Assembly: GCA_016870095.1 (NCBI GenBank)
Contig: VGCI01000004.1
Coordinates: forward strand, 1-64,000
Reading direction: 5' to 3'
DNA from: Alphaproteobacteria bacterium
GTDB lineage: Bacteria > Pseudomonadota > Alphaproteobacteria > Paracaedibacterales > VGCI01
Length of the DNA stretch: 64,000 bases
Part shown: positions 47,792-58,244 of the stretch, piece by piece
Position numbering within the stretch: position 1 is the stretch's first letter
Layout of the letters: each line of letters begins with the position of its first letter
The notes under the pieces: generated by a model
What the model saw: only the letters and a program-made list of their open reading frames with translations
Database searches by the model: none
Told to the model about the DNA's origin: nothing
Made by a program: the position numbers and the translations under genes

Positions 47792-49226
47792 AAATCACCA
47801 TTTTTAAAAGAATTACTCCATGTCGCCATCTCGAAATTTGGGTCGATCCGTATGAACGTGCCACGTAGCGTATGGGAACTTCTACAACTTTCATGTTAAG
47901 CTTAGAAGCGCCAAAAATTAATTCAAAATCTCCAAAAGGATCAAAGTCCCCGAAGAACTTTCTTTGCTCGATAATGCGCTTATAATCTTTTGCTAAAAAA
48001 ACTTTCGTGCCACACAAGGTGTCGGTAAATCTTTGAGAAAGAAGATAAGAAAACAACCAAGAGAATGCTTTATTTGCAATAAAGTTTAAGAATCGCATGG
48101 CTTGGTCTTCCATCGGGTAAATTAAGCGCGTTCCATTCACAAATTCACCCTGCCCCGAAGAGATAACTTTATAAAACTTGGGAAGCTGCTCTGGGGGCAC
48201 AGTTAAATCTGCATCCAAAATCATAAGAAGTTCCCCACGGGCTTTTTCAAAGCCTAAATGAACCGCATCCGCCTTCCCTTTTCCTGATTGTTTAAAGGCT
48301 TTAATGTCAAGATCTTTGTATTTATTCTTGACCCGCAAGACCTCTTCCCAGGTGCCATCCTTACTGTGGCCCTCAACATAGATAATCTCCATATCTTCAC
48401 AAAATTTAGGAAGACGTTGAATAGCAGCTTCAATATTTCCCTTTTCGTTTCGACAAGGAATAATCACACTTGTAGAATAGCTATTGGGAATAAAAGTTGG
48501 GCGAGGCCTCGCAACAACATAGGTTCGCAAGCAAAATTTGCGTAAACCCGGCAATGTGGCAATAAACTTGTTCACTACCGTATCAATACCAAATAAAGGA
48601 ATAGGAATTAGTTGTTGATATTCTTTGCGAATCATCTCAAAGCCTGATAGTTCCGCAATTCGCTCAATATCTGTCGTGGAAAGAAAATTCTGAGCGGGTT
48701 GTGAAATTTTTAGCTTTAGCAATTCTGCTATCTTAACTAAAAATTCCCAGTGTTTTGTATAGTAGGAAATAATAAGACGAGTTCTCGACTCGCATAAAGG
48801 GGCTAAATTTTCAAGAGTTTGTTGAATATCTTCAAAAAAACCAATTACATCTGAAATAATAATGACATCAAATGTTTCTCCTTGAGGCAATGGGAGAGGT
48901 AATTCCGCATCATGAGCATAGAAGCTAAGATCTGGGTGACGTTTCTTTGCGTAATCAATCATTTTAGGACTAAGATCAATACCGACGCCATGGCTTGGAT
49001 GAACACTGGAAAGCAAATCACCATTGCCACATCCAATTTCCAATACCCTTAAATCCGGTTCGATTAAAAACTGATGATATTTTTGATCTTGAAAATGAAA
49101 TTTCTGATTAAAAAAAGTAAAATTTTTGACAATATCAAAATTTTTTTCAATAGAATCAATGATTTTTTTCTTTCGAGACGTCAGTGCGCCCTCTTTTTTT
49201 GCATCCGGTTCCTGGACAAATCCCAT
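47760..49226 (-). CDS. Fused SAM methyltransferase and GT2 glycosyltransferase
   Basis: 488 residues. N-terminal class I methyltransferase (about 45-220: VLEIGCGNGDLLSSV, FDVIIISDVIGFF) joined to a C-terminal GT2 domain (about 250-488: TSVIIPCRNEKGNIEAAI, MILDADLTVPPEQL with the DxD, and DTLCGTKVF). The GT2 part resembles dolichyl-phosphate mannose synthase/ArnC types that load sugars on a polyprenyl phosphate. First gene of the operon, with GGTAGG before the ATG. The two activities in one chain suggest a methylated, lipid-linked sugar. Confidence 0.82.
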   Translation of the reverse strand: MGFVQEPDAKKEGALTSRKKKIIDSIEKNFDIVKNFTFFNQKFHFQDQKYHQFLIEPDLRVLEIGCGNGDLLSSVHPSHGVGIDLSPKMIDYAKKRHPDLSFYAHDAELPLPLPQGETFDVIIISDVIGFFEDIQQTLENLAPLCESRTRLIISYYTKHWEFLVKIAELLKLKISQPAQNFLSTTDIERIAELSGFEMIRKEYQQLIPIPLFGIDTVVNKFIATLPGLRKFCLRTYVVARPRPTFIPNSYSTSVIIPCRNEKGNIEAAIQRLPKFCEDMEIIYVEGHSKDGTWEEVLRVKNKYKDLDIKAFKQSGKGKADAVHLGFEKARGELLMILDADLTVPPEQLPKFYKVISSGQGEFVNGTRLIYPMEDQAMRFLNFIANKAFSWLFSYLLSQRFTDTLCGTKVFLAKDYKRIIEQRKFFGDFDPFGDFELIFGASKLNMKVVEVPIRYVARSYGSTQISRWRHGVILLKMVIYAYKKLKLFL

Positions 49227-49386
49227 TGGCCTACCATTTCAAAAATGTAATATTCATCCGCAGTAAAGCTTAATTATATTTTAAATTCAATAACAAACAT
49301 GTTTCTTATGATCATAAACCTAGCAATTTGTGCGAAAATTCGGTAGAAACAAGATTATAATTACTTATTCATAAAGGCTTACTTCT

Positions 49387-50439
49387 ATGTCGTTAAAAGT
49401 TTTGATTCTGGGTGTAAATGGATTTATCGGTAGTGCCCTCACGGAAGCCATTTTAAAACAAAAGAATTGGCACATTTATGGGATGGACATGGGAACTGAT
49501 AAAATAGAAGATTGCATGGAAGATCCTCGATTTCATTTTGTTGAAGGCGACATAACCATTAACAAAGAATGGATTGAATACCATATTAAAAAGTGTGATG
49601 TTATTTTGCCCCTGGTTGCTATTGCTTCCCCTGCAATTTATGTATCTGACCCTTTACGTGTTTTTGAGCTCGACTTTGAAGCAAATTTAGAGATTATTCG
49701 TAAATGTGCCCAATACAAAAAACGAGTCATATTTCCCTCAACCTCAGAAGTTTATGGTATGTCTCAAGATTCTGTATTTGACGAAGAGTCTTCTAATCTT
49801 GTGTTGGGACCAATTCATAAACAACGTTGGATTTATTCTTGTTCAAAACAATTATTAGATCGCGTGATCTATGCTTATGGTTTTCGTGATGGATTAAATT
49901 ACACACTTTTTCGTCCTTTCAATTGGGTTGGACCAAAGCTTGATAATATTTACTCCTCAAAGGAGGGGTCTTCCCGTGTTGTCACTCAATTTATTTGGGA
50001 TATCCTCCATAAAGGTGAAGTAAGACTTGTGGATGGTGGACAACAGCGCCGAGCCTTTACCTTCATTGATGATGGCGTGGATGCGTTACTTAAAATTATT
50101 GAAAATAAAGATGGTTGTGCATCGGGGCGTATATTTAACTTGGGCAATCCGAACAACGACGCCTCCATTCAAGATCTCGTATCCTTATTGGTTGACCTTA
50201 TAAAAGATTATCCCGGATATAAAGAAATTGCCGAAAAAGTTCGTATCTTATCTGTGGATTCAAAAGATCACTACGGGGTTCACTATCAAGATATTCTTCA
50301 TCGCGTTCCCTCCATTAAGAATGCCCAAACATTTTTGGGGTGGTCCCCTACTGTTGATTTGCGTGAAGCCCTGAAAAGGACCTTGGATTATCATCTCACC
50401 AAACCAAATTTGCCGTTGAATGATCAAGAAGCGGCATAA
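49387..50439 (+). CDS. ArnA dehydrogenase-like UDP-glucuronate decarboxylase
   Basis: 350-residue extended SDR protein like the C-terminal half of ArnA: GVNGFIGSALTEAIL, STSEVYGM (Ser/Glu of the ArnA active site), WIYSCSKQLLDRV (YxxxK) and QRRAFTFIDDGVDAL (the ArnA catalytic Arg region). Predicted to oxidise and decarboxylate UDP-GlcA to UDP-Ara4O. The formyltransferase half is absent. arnD-like follows by 8 nt. It is divergent from the fucose operon. Confidence 0.82.
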   Translation: MSLKVLILGVNGFIGSALTEAILKQKNWHIYGMDMGTDKIEDCMEDPRFHFVEGDITINKEWIEYHIKKCDVILPLVAIASPAIYVSDPLRVFELDFEANLEIIRKCAQYKKRVIFPSTSEVYGMSQDSVFDEESSNLVLGPIHKQRWIYSCSKQLLDRVIYAYGFRDGLNYTLFRPFNWVGPKLDNIYSSKEGSSRVVTQFIWDILHKGEVRLVDGGQQRRAFTFIDDGVDALLKIIENKDGCASGRIFNLGNPNNDASIQDLVSLLVDLIKDYPGYKEIAEKVRILSVDSKDHYGVHYQDILHRVPSIKNAQTFLGWSPTVDLREALKRTLDYHLTKPNLPLNDQEAA

Positions 50440-50447
50440 ACAAAGAA

Positions 50448-51344
50448 ATGCAACTTGCATTAAAGATTGACGTCGACACTGAGCGAGGAACAAAGATAGG
50501 TGTTCCAGGATTGCTTGATCTTCTGGGAAAATATAATATTGCCGCAACATTCCTATTTTCCTTGGGTCCAGACAATACGGGTCGAGCAGTTCGGCGTATT
50601 TTTCGTCCAGGATTTTTAAATAAAGTCAGCCGAACATCAGTCCTCGAAATCTATGGGTGGCGCACACTATTAAATGGTCTTTTATGGCCAGGGCCCCATA
50701 TTGGAAACCGCCACGGCGCTATAATGCGTCAAACCCAAGACCTGGGACATGAAGTTGGCATACATTGCTACGATCATATTCGCTGGCAGGATGGCTTATC
50801 TAAGATGACTCTCCGCCAGGTTCGTAATGAACTCTACCGGGCCCAAGATATATTTCGTAAAATTTTTGGTCATAAAGCTATTACGGCCGGGGCTGCAGGA
50901 TGGCAAGCAAATCATCATAGTCTTGAGGTATATGATGAAGCAGGTTTTTTGTACGGCAGCGATTGTCGAGGACGCACGCCCTTTTTTCCCACATCTCATG
51001 GGTCCCAATTTCGCACCCTTCAAATTCCAACGACTCTCCCTACGTTAGATGAATTATTAGGCCGTCCTGAATATCCCTTGGAAAGCCTAATTGATTATTA
51101 TATGAGTCTTCTCCAACCCAATACCCTAAACGTTTTAACCATTCACACAGAACTCGAGGGTATGCTTTATAAGGAATGGTTTGAAGGTATTCTTAAAGCT
51201 TGCAAAAGCCGGGGCATTAAATTTGTCTTACTAAAAGATATTGCTCAAAATCTTATGAAAAATCCTAAAAACATCCCCGTTTGTCCTTTAACGCAAGGTA
51301 AGATTGATGGCCGTTCGGGAACATTGGCCCTTCAAGGTTTTTAA
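50448..51344 (+). CDS. ArnD-like polysaccharide deacetylase
   Basis: 298 residues. NodB-type deacetylase: LKIDVDTERGTKIGV near the start (metal Asp), EVGIHCYDHIRWQD (metal His pair), AAGWQANHHSLEVYDEAGF and LTIHTELEGM. This matches ArnD, which removes the formyl group from undecaprenyl-phosphate-Ara4FN before ArnT transfer to lipid A. It is paired with the ArnA-dehydrogenase-like gene. ArnB and the formyltransferase are not seen nearby. Confidence 0.85.
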   Translation: MQLALKIDVDTERGTKIGVPGLLDLLGKYNIAATFLFSLGPDNTGRAVRRIFRPGFLNKVSRTSVLEIYGWRTLLNGLLWPGPHIGNRHGAIMRQTQDLGHEVGIHCYDHIRWQDGLSKMTLRQVRNELYRAQDIFRKIFGHKAITAGAAGWQANHHSLEVYDEAGFLYGSDCRGRTPFFPTSHGSQFRTLQIPTTLPTLDELLGRPEYPLESLIDYYMSLLQPNTLNVLTIHTELEGMLYKEWFEGILKACKSRGIKFVLLKDIAQNLMKNPKNIPVCPLTQGKIDGRSGTLALQGF

Positions 51345-51425
51345 AAAAATATCCCCCCTTAAATTCTATTGAAATAACCAGATATAAGTTTGTCAAAAAC
51401 TGTTTTCCTGTGATACCCTTTTTTC

Positions 51426-52724
51426 ATGGAGCACAATATTGACTTAACAGAAATAACGCTCGTCATTGTGGCTGCCCTTGCGGGCGGGTTAGGACTTGCA
51501 CGTCTTAAACAGCCTCCCATTTTGGGATATATTTTAGCGGGTATTATATTGGGACCCTCTGGTTTGGGTCTTATTCAATCTCGCGACAAAGTTGACTTGC
51601 TTGCTGAGCTTGGTGTGTTGCTCCTCCTTTTTGTTGTGGGAATGGATTTAAACTTAAGAACCTTCAAAAAGGTATGGGTTGTCAGTACGCTGTGCACAAT
51701 TTTGCAAGTCTCCGCCAGCATTATCATTACTCTCTTTCTATCCAAGATTTTGGGGTGGTCCTTTGGCCATGCTTTACTTTTAGGATTTGTTTTATCTCTT
51801 TCTTCCACGGCAGTTGTTGTCAAAATGCTTGAAAGCATTGGGGAAATGAAAACAGAAACGGGTCAAATGGCAATTGGTGTTTTAATTGCGCAAGATTTGG
51901 CCATTGCTCCGATGATTCTTATTCTGCGTAATCTAGATACGCCTTGGTATGACCCTTCATTAATTGCGAAAGTTCTTCTGTCCATCGGACTGATTGTCGG
52001 TTTGATTCTTTATCTGAGTCGCAAGCAAAGAGTTCGCCTTCCCCTTACGCAGATTATTGCCGGGGATAAGGATTTGACACCGCTGGCAAGCTTAACTTTT
52101 TGCTTTGCCGCGGCCGCTATCTCTGGCTTAATTGGGCTTTCAGCAGCTTACGGAGCTTTCTTAGCTGGTTTGGTTTTAGGCAACACCCACGAGCGACTGA
52201 TTATGTTAGAAACAACTAAACCTATCCAAAGCATTTTAATGATGGCTTTTTTCTTATCGATTGGTTTGTTGTTGGATACAAGCTTTATTTTGGAAAACAT
52301 AGGAACAGTTTTACTTCTGTTATTGGTTTTGACCATTGGCAAGACTGCTATTAATATCTCCATTCTCCACCTTTTGCGCCTTCCGTGGTCACAATCTTTC
52401 CTTATTGGTGTGGTTCTTGCTCAACTTGGAGAATTTGCCTTTTTATTGTCAACCGTTGGCTATGAAACGAAGATTATCGACGACTATGGAGAAAATCTGA
52501 TTATTGCCCTTACGGTCTTGTCATTAACCTTGAGCCCGCTTTGGTTAACAATTGCGCGAAGACTCCATAACTTTGCAGATAATTCTACCATTTCATTACC
52601 GGGTATTCTTCAATTACTGTGTAGCCGTGATGCAGGTATTTTGAGACGCGTTATGGCAAAATCTCCCAAAATAAAAAAGGGAAAGAATATAGAAATTCAT
52701 GACATTACAGACGCCGAGCTTTAA
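51426..52724 (+). CDS. CPA2 cation:proton antiporter
   Basis: 432 residues with about 12-13 helices; typical Kef/RosB-type CPA2 features are LARLKQPPILGYILAGIILGP, LLLFVVGMDLNL and SLSSTAVVVKML. It ends after the membrane domain, with no C-terminal RCK_N domain as in KefB/KefC. It probably exchanges K+ or Na+ for H+. It overlaps rnhB by 26 nt. Confidence 0.88.
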   Translation: MEHNIDLTEITLVIVAALAGGLGLARLKQPPILGYILAGIILGPSGLGLIQSRDKVDLLAELGVLLLLFVVGMDLNLRTFKKVWVVSTLCTILQVSASIIITLFLSKILGWSFGHALLLGFVLSLSSTAVVVKMLESIGEMKTETGQMAIGVLIAQDLAIAPMILILRNLDTPWYDPSLIAKVLLSIGLIVGLILYLSRKQRVRLPLTQIIAGDKDLTPLASLTFCFAAAAISGLIGLSAAYGAFLAGLVLGNTHERLIMLETTKPIQSILMMAFFLSIGLLLDTSFILENIGTVLLLLLVLTIGKTAINISILHLLRLPWSQSFLIGVVLAQLGEFAFLLSTVGYETKIIDDYGENLIIALTVLSLTLSPLWLTIARRLHNFADNSTISLPGILQLLCSRDAGILRRVMAKSPKIKKGKNIEIHDITDAEL

Positions 52725-53346
52725 CATTGAACGATGCCACCCCTTTCCGGTCGTGGGGATTGATGAAGCCGGTTGTGGCCCCTGGGCTGGTCCTGTCGTT
52801 GCGGGTGCTTTTGTTTTTCTTAATTTCGACTCAATCGCCCCTCAGGTTTTATCTCTAATTCGTGACTCTAAGCAACTTACACCCGCACGTCGGGAGAACG
52901 CCTATCTTCAGTTGACCACCCCTTGTGACGTCCAATTTGGAGTTGGGATTTCTTCTGTGGAGGAAATAGATAATTTGAATATTGCTAATGCGACCCGGCT
53001 GGCAATGCAAAGGGCCGTAAATCAATTGACCATTACACCTGCAGCAGCGCTGGTTGATGGTATTCGAAAGCCCGATTTACAATGTCCCATTACCTCAGTG
53101 ATTAAGGGAGACCAATTGAGTTATTCTATTGCGTCTGCTTCTATTATTGCCAAAGTCACGAGAGATCGTATTATGTTAGAGTTGGGTAAGGATTATCCTG
53201 CATTTGGATGGGCTAAAAATGCAGGTTATGGAACCGTTCAGCATCACAATGCTCTCAAACTTGAAGGGATTACCCCCCACCACCGTCGATCCTATGCACC
53301 CATCGCCAAATTTATCGAGTTGGAAAAGAGCTCTAAAGTCCCATAG
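52699..53346 (+). CDS. rnhB: Ribonuclease HII
   Basis: 215 residues. VVGIDEAGCGPWAGPVVAGA (the active-site Asp-Glu), RDSKQLTPARRE, and GDQLSYSIASASIIAKVTRD. Removes RNA primers and single ribonucleotides from DNA. Coupled to the antiporter gene by overlap. Confidence 0.94.
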   Translation: MTLQTPSFNIERCHPFPVVGIDEAGCGPWAGPVVAGAFVFLNFDSIAPQVLSLIRDSKQLTPARRENAYLQLTTPCDVQFGVGISSVEEIDNLNIANATRLAMQRAVNQLTITPAAALVDGIRKPDLQCPITSVIKGDQLSYSIASASIIAKVTRDRIMLELGKDYPAFGWAKNAGYGTVQHHNALKLEGITPHHRRSYAPIAKFIELEKSSKVP

Positions 53347-53416
53347 AAATTTCTGTGAGATATTATTTTGATGGTTGAATTTTTGTTACAGAAGTATTCT
53401 ATCTACACCCCATTAC

Positions 53417-53830
53417 TTATATGTTCTTTGTCATGAAGTATCCGGTTAGTCCGTATTTCCAATTAGGTATGGTTGCAACTTCATCAAATTTACATGCTTT
53501 AAAGAAATCTCTTGCCTCCGGGAAGAAGGTATTGAGTTGCAAATGAGAAGCTATACATTCCTTTCCCGAATTAATAACTTTGTCTACAAGTTGTGTTCCA
53601 ATTTTTTGCCTTCTGAAATTGGCATCAACATAAAGTCCTTCAATCCATATATTTTTAGGAGCCGTCTTTATATAAGTGATACCACCTACCAGCTGTGTTT
53701 CATAAAAGGCGTAAAATCCTTCAGATTGAACGACATGGTGGCCAGTATGTATGTCTAGATAAGTGTTTAATTCCAAATTCAGTTTATCTTCCCAGGCTGG
53801 GTTGCGGAAATTAGTTATCGTAATACTCAT
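53417..53830 (-). CDS. GNAT N-acetyltransferase
   Basis: 137 residues, intact. IEGLYVDANFRRQKIGTQLV holds the acetyl-CoA loop (RRQKIG), and EARDFFKACKFDEV the final strand. It resembles AAC(6')-type small acetyltransferases; the substrate is unknown. It is alone beside the AT-rich gap. Confidence 0.75.
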   Translation of the reverse strand: MSITITNFRNPAWEDKLNLELNTYLDIHTGHHVVQSEGFYAFYETQLVGGITYIKTAPKNIWIEGLYVDANFRRQKIGTQLVDKVINSGKECIASHLQLNTFFPEARDFFKACKFDEVATIPNWKYGLTGYFMTKNI

Positions 53831-54341
53831 TTTGTAGCTTCCATAAGGTCTATTTCTTTATTTAACTGAGGAATTTACATCCTCAAGAATGAACGTTTTC
53901 TTTAGTAGAATTGATTTCTATAAGTTTCGCATTACACAAGGAAAGCATGCTTGCGGATAAGGGTCAATATACTCTTTTTATTATTATACTTTTTATCCCA
54001 CCTTTGCTGATTTTTCTTTCTGATATTTGTTTATTTCTACACCATAGCATTATTATTGTTCTTATAAATTAGTTTAATTTGATGTAAATAATATATATTA
54101 ATATATAAATATTTATATTTAGATCAATTTGTTTACTATTTTATTTTATATTTTATAAATTTTAATTTTATTATTATATTTTACTTTCACTGACCACACT
54201 CTGCAAAAATTCCAAATTCGGTTATTTTTCAAGCTTTTTTGATTTATTTGATTTTTTGGCTTTTTCTACATGAAATAATTGAGCGCGACTATGCTATTTT
54301 CACTGTGATACATAATGACATTTTATTTTGTATGGTCTATA

Positions 54342-54357
54342 TGTTTCACGTGAAACT
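54342..54357. promoter_or_regulatory. parS-like ParB binding site 1
   Basis: TGTTTCACGTGAAACT matches the bacterial parS consensus TGTTTCACGTGAAACA at 15 of 16 bases; the inner 14 bases are a perfect palindrome. Confidence 0.85.
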
Positions 54358-54405
54358 TTTTTTGTGTTTATTTATAAAAATTCTTTTGATTGCTTTATAA
54401 AAATG

Positions 54406-54421
54406 CGTTTCACGTGAAACA
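54406..54421. promoter_or_regulatory. parS-like ParB binding site 2
   Basis: CGTTTCACGTGAAACA matches the parS consensus at 15 of 16, with the same 14-base palindrome. It lies 64 nt from the first site. Confidence 0.85.
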
Positions 54422-54856
54422 ATTCGGCATTTTTAATGCTGAGATACTCTTACATTAAAAACCTAATCAACAATAAAAAGATTATATAAAACCAATTTAA
54501 GGGCCGCATTTATTTTCAAAGATAAAATGCTAGATACGTGAAAAACAAACAAGATTTTCACTCGAGGAATATCATAATAAAACTTCTAAAGTGAAAATAA
54601 CTAAAATTCAAAAATGAAATTTTAATATAAGAAAATATTAAACATTAAATTCAAAAGGGCATTTGAAGATAAAATTGTTTAAAAAATAATCCAAAATAGA
54701 AATATTTCAAAAAAGAATTTATAAATTCATTTATAAAAAAATACAAATGATGAAACATAATTCTGAGAGTTATGCGCACAGGAATACAAAAAAATATCTA
54801 ACATTATTCAATTAATTGACAAACAAATCATTTTAAATAAATTAAATTATTTCCGG

Positions 54857-55579
54857 TTATAATTGTGGATATACGTGGCTTATGGACAATATCATACTAT
54901 CCGGCGAAGTCTTACTTTCGTAAATCCGACATTGAAAATGCCAATACTTAAGAGCGCTAAATAATTCATGTTTCCAAGATCGACCCTTATGAAAAACCGC
55001 AAATCCCTCCCCAGCAAGGGGAAGATTTGAAACAATTTTTAACAAACCATCTAAATCAGTACACGCTCTGGATACAATACAATCAAATTTCTCGGAAACA
55101 GTCTCTACACGAACATTCAAAATACGTACAGTGCATTTGGTTTGCCTAGCAACTTCTTGTAAAAATAAACATTTCTTAACATTACTTTCGCACAAAACAA
55201 TATTATTAAACCCACAAATAGCAAATACCAATCCGGGGAAACCTGCCCCCGATCCTACATCAAGAATCGCCAGATCTTTAATGAGACTTAGCATATGGTT
55301 AAAGGATGATACGGAATAATTCATCTGCGCATAGGGAGATTTATGAACCTGTAAAGAATCCAAATTCACATTTATATTCAGAGAAGAATCAGCGGCAGCT
55401 CTTGAATATTGCTCATAAAGTATTGGAATAACTTGAAGGGAATCTTCAAGATGCCTTTGGGTAAATTCAGGAATTGTCTCAACTTGAACAAGTCCCGTTC
55501 GACGATTCCATTGGGTTAAAAGCTTTTCATAAATTTCAAATTTTTCAATAACAGCTGCGGATAACATATTTTCTAGCAT
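54857..55579 (-). CDS. rsmG: 16S rRNA m7G527 methyltransferase RsmG (GidB)
   Basis: About 240 residues from the ATG at 55579; the frame is open further upstream inside ftsK. LTQWNRRTGLV, then the SAM motif LAILDVGSGAGFPGLVFAI and VRVETVSEKFDCIVSRA. Methylates G527 in the decoding site. Usually found in gidA-gidB-parA-parB near the origin; here gidA and parAB are missing and ftsK is upstream, but parS sites follow. Confidence 0.9.
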   Translation of the reverse strand: MLENMLSAAVIEKFEIYEKLLTQWNRRTGLVQVETIPEFTQRHLEDSLQVIPILYEQYSRAAADSSLNINVNLDSLQVHKSPYAQMNYSVSSFNHMLSLIKDLAILDVGSGAGFPGLVFAICGFNNIVLCESNVKKCLFLQEVARQTKCTVRILNVRVETVSEKFDCIVSRACTDLDGLLKIVSNLPLAGEGFAVFHKGRSWKHELFSALKYWHFQCRIYESKTSPDSMILSISHVYPQL

Positions 55580-55595
55580 ACAACGACCATCAACG

Positions 55596-58118
55596 TCACG
55601 AGTGCAAAACTTCGCGTTTGCCAACATGATTGGCGGAGCTGACAACTCCATTTTTCTCCATAGTTTCGATAATACCCGCAGCTTTATTATAACCTATTTG
55701 TAAATGTCTTTGAATAAAGCTCGTTGAAGCTTTGCCTTCTCTAATAACCAAATCAACAGCTTGATTATATAAAGCATCACCAGGACGACTTTGCTCATCA
55801 TCAAAACTAGGAAATTCATTTTCATCTTCAGTTATACTCTCAATATAAGATGGTTCGGCTTGAGATTTCAAATGAGCAACAACACGTTCAACTTCATCAT
55901 CACGCACAAAGGGACCGTGCACCCGCGTAATACGGCCACCCCCCGCCATAAACAGCATATCTCCTTGACCCAAAAGTTGCTCTGCACCTTGTTCACCTAA
56001 AATGGTGCGACTATCGATCTTAGAGGTAACTTGAAAGCTTATACGAGTTGGAAAATTAGCTTTAATTGTTCCCGTAATAACATCTACTGATGGTCTTTGT
56101 GTCGCCATAATAAGATGAATACCGGCAGCACGAGCCATTTGAGCAAGGCGCTGTACAGCCGCCTCAATTTCTTTCCCGGCAACCATCATAAGATCGGCCA
56201 TCTCGTCCACGACGACAACAATATAGGGCAGGGCTTCAAGATCCAGAGGTTGGTTTTCAAAAATGGGCTTACCTGAGTCCGGGTCAAATCCAGTTTGGAC
56301 ACGACGAACAAGAAGTTCACCAGATTGACGAGCTTCCTTGATACGGACGTTATATCCATCAATATTTCGAACGCCCAACTTAGACATAGCTCGATACCTA
56401 TTTTCCATTTCGCGAACAGCCCACTTTAAGGCAACAATGGCCTTCTTAGGATCTGTAACGACTGGAGACAATAAATGAGGAATACCATCATAAACAGACA
56501 ATTCTAACATTTTGGGATCAATCATTATAAATTTACATTGATCGGGTGACAAACGAAACAAAAGTGAAAGGATCATCGTATTTACAGCAACTGACTTTCC
56601 CGAACCAGTGGTACCAGCAACTAGGAGATGAGGCATTCGGGTTAAATCAGCAATTACAGGCTGGCCACCAATATCTTTTCCTAATATAAGGGCCAAATTG
56701 GTTGTCGTTTTTTCGTAAGAATCGGTTTGGAGAAGTTCCCTTAAATAAACAGTCTCGCGCAAGGAATTAGGCAGTTCAATACCAATAACATTCCGACCAG
56801 GAATAACCGCAATACGAGCAGACAATGCACTCATAGAGCGCGCAATATCATCAGCGAGGCCAATAACCCGGGACGTCTTAATTCCTGCTGCAGGTTTAAA
56901 TTCATACATGGTGACAACAGGACCAGGACGAACCGTAACCACTTCACCCCGTACCCCAAATTCTTCTAGAACTGTCTTTAAATGATGAGCAGATTCTTCA
57001 AGAATTTTAGGATCAATCGCCTGAGTTGTTTTGCGCAAAGAGGGATCGAGTAAATCTTGCGAAGGAAGTTGATAATCATCCCAATCAGGGGATAAAATTT
57101 GAGACGGTATATCATCGTAATCCAATGACACAGAGGGTTGATGATCATTCTCAAAAGCATTGTCTTTAAAAGAAGTTTCATCTGACGAAGACACATCTTC
57201 TTGTTGCAAAGAAGCTTTGTGTGAATCCCCCCAAACAATGGCTGCTTTTCGTATTTCCTCCTGTCCAGAAGGGGCATATATTGCACGATCTTCAGGTGTA
57301 ACTTGTAATGACACCTCTTTTTTTGTTGGGCGAACAATCAAAGGGGCAACCATACTATCATTGTCGCTTTTATTTTTATAAGCCGAGCCCTTGGACTTGT
57401 GCTTCAAGATAATTGCACTTCCTAAATCCGATGGGCGCTTATTATTGATGCCGTTAACTCCCCAAATGAAAGCGCGAGACACCCCATTATATATAAACCG
57501 AACAACATACGTGACATAAAGCCCAAAGGTAAAAAAGCCTTTACCCATTTGCCTTATGGATACACCAATACCTATAAAAAGCAAAACAATAGACAAGCAA
57601 GAAAGTGTTATTCCCAGTACAACAAAGGGGAAGGGTGAGGTTCCCATAATTTGATAAGCGTGATAATAAATTATATCACCAAGGGCCCCCCCCAAACTAT
57701 TAGGAAGAATCCAGGATTTTGGGGCCCCCCAGGGTGCTGCGATACTTGCCGCTAGAAGAGTGGCAATTACAACAGCGAAAACACGCACCCAAACCAACGA
57801 TAGGGGAATAGCGGCCATTGAGCGAATACCCCATCCCAAAAAAGCAAAGACCCAGAATGCACTGGCAATTCCAAAAGTTTGTAAAAAGATATCTGCCACT
57901 ACAGCCCCTGGATAAGCCATAACATTTTGGGCAACCCCGTCATTTGCTAAATTCCAGGAGGGATCTGTCGGATGATAAGTCACCAAAATGGCCGTCAAAA
58001 TCACTGCCAGACAAACCATAAAAAAACCCATAAATTGACCGGCACGGCGTTTCAAAAATGCCGTCATTCCGGGAGGTAAAAAAGCATGTCTGCCAAATGA
58101 ACGTGCACGTATCGCCAT
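55596..58118 (-). CDS. ftsK: DNA translocase FtsK
   Basis: 840 residues. Four membrane helices in the first 200 residues, a charged linker (about 230-365), the motor domain with Walker A GTTGSGKS (502-509) and Walker [13 protein letters not shown], and a C-terminal winged-helix gamma domain (about 775-840) that reads KOPS. Pumps DNA at the septum and activates XerCD. Confidence 0.95.
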   Translation of the reverse strand: MAIRARSFGRHAFLPPGMTAFLKRRAGQFMGFFMVCLAVILTAILVTYHPTDPSWNLANDGVAQNVMAYPGAVVADIFLQTFGIASAFWVFAFLGWGIRSMAAIPLSLVWVRVFAVVIATLLAASIAAPWGAPKSWILPNSLGGALGDIIYYHAYQIMGTSPFPFVVLGITLSCLSIVLLFIGIGVSIRQMGKGFFTFGLYVTYVVRFIYNGVSRAFIWGVNGINNKRPSDLGSAIILKHKSKGSAYKNKSDNDSMVAPLIVRPTKKEVSLQVTPEDRAIYAPSGQEEIRKAAIVWGDSHKASLQQEDVSSSDETSFKDNAFENDHQPSVSLDYDDIPSQILSPDWDDYQLPSQDLLDPSLRKTTQAIDPKILEESAHHLKTVLEEFGVRGEVVTVRPGPVVTMYEFKPAAGIKTSRVIGLADDIARSMSALSARIAVIPGRNVIGIELPNSLRETVYLRELLQTDSYEKTTTNLALILGKDIGGQPVIADLTRMPHLLVAGTTGSGKSVAVNTMILSLLFRLSPDQCKFIMIDPKMLELSVYDGIPHLLSPVVTDPKKAIVALKWAVREMENRYRAMSKLGVRNIDGYNVRIKEARQSGELLVRRVQTGFDPDSGKPIFENQPLDLEALPYIVVVVDEMADLMMVAGKEIEAAVQRLAQMARAAGIHLIMATQRPSVDVITGTIKANFPTRISFQVTSKIDSRTILGEQGAEQLLGQGDMLFMAGGGRITRVHGPFVRDDEVERVVAHLKSQAEPSYIESITEDENEFPSFDDEQSRPGDALYNQAVDLVIREGKASTSFIQRHLQIGYNKAAGIIETMEKNGVVSSANHVGKREVLHS

Positions 58119-58244
58119 GAGAATCTTTTTTTGAGGGTTATACAGAAGCCCTGGTTAAAATATTCCGCGCTTCTGAATTTTTATACCATAATTTGAATTT
58201 TTCATGAAAGAGAATTCATAACATAACCAATAAGGTCTTGAAGC

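Larger units (their letters stand above)
53831..54856. other. 1-kb AT-rich gap, putative partition/origin region
   Basis: No open frame of note in about 1,026 nt. The part at 54041-54200 is almost pure A/T and could unwind easily. Two parS-like sites lie at 54342 and 54406. Near matches to the DnaA box occur (TTATGCGCA at about 54770, and TGTGGATAT just inside the rsmG end at about 54864), but no perfect one. An origin role is inference. Confidence 0.5.

Noticed and set aside
54762-54870. DnaA boxes proving an origin
   Set aside because: Only near matches with at least one mismatch were found, not the perfect cluster expected for a certain oriC.
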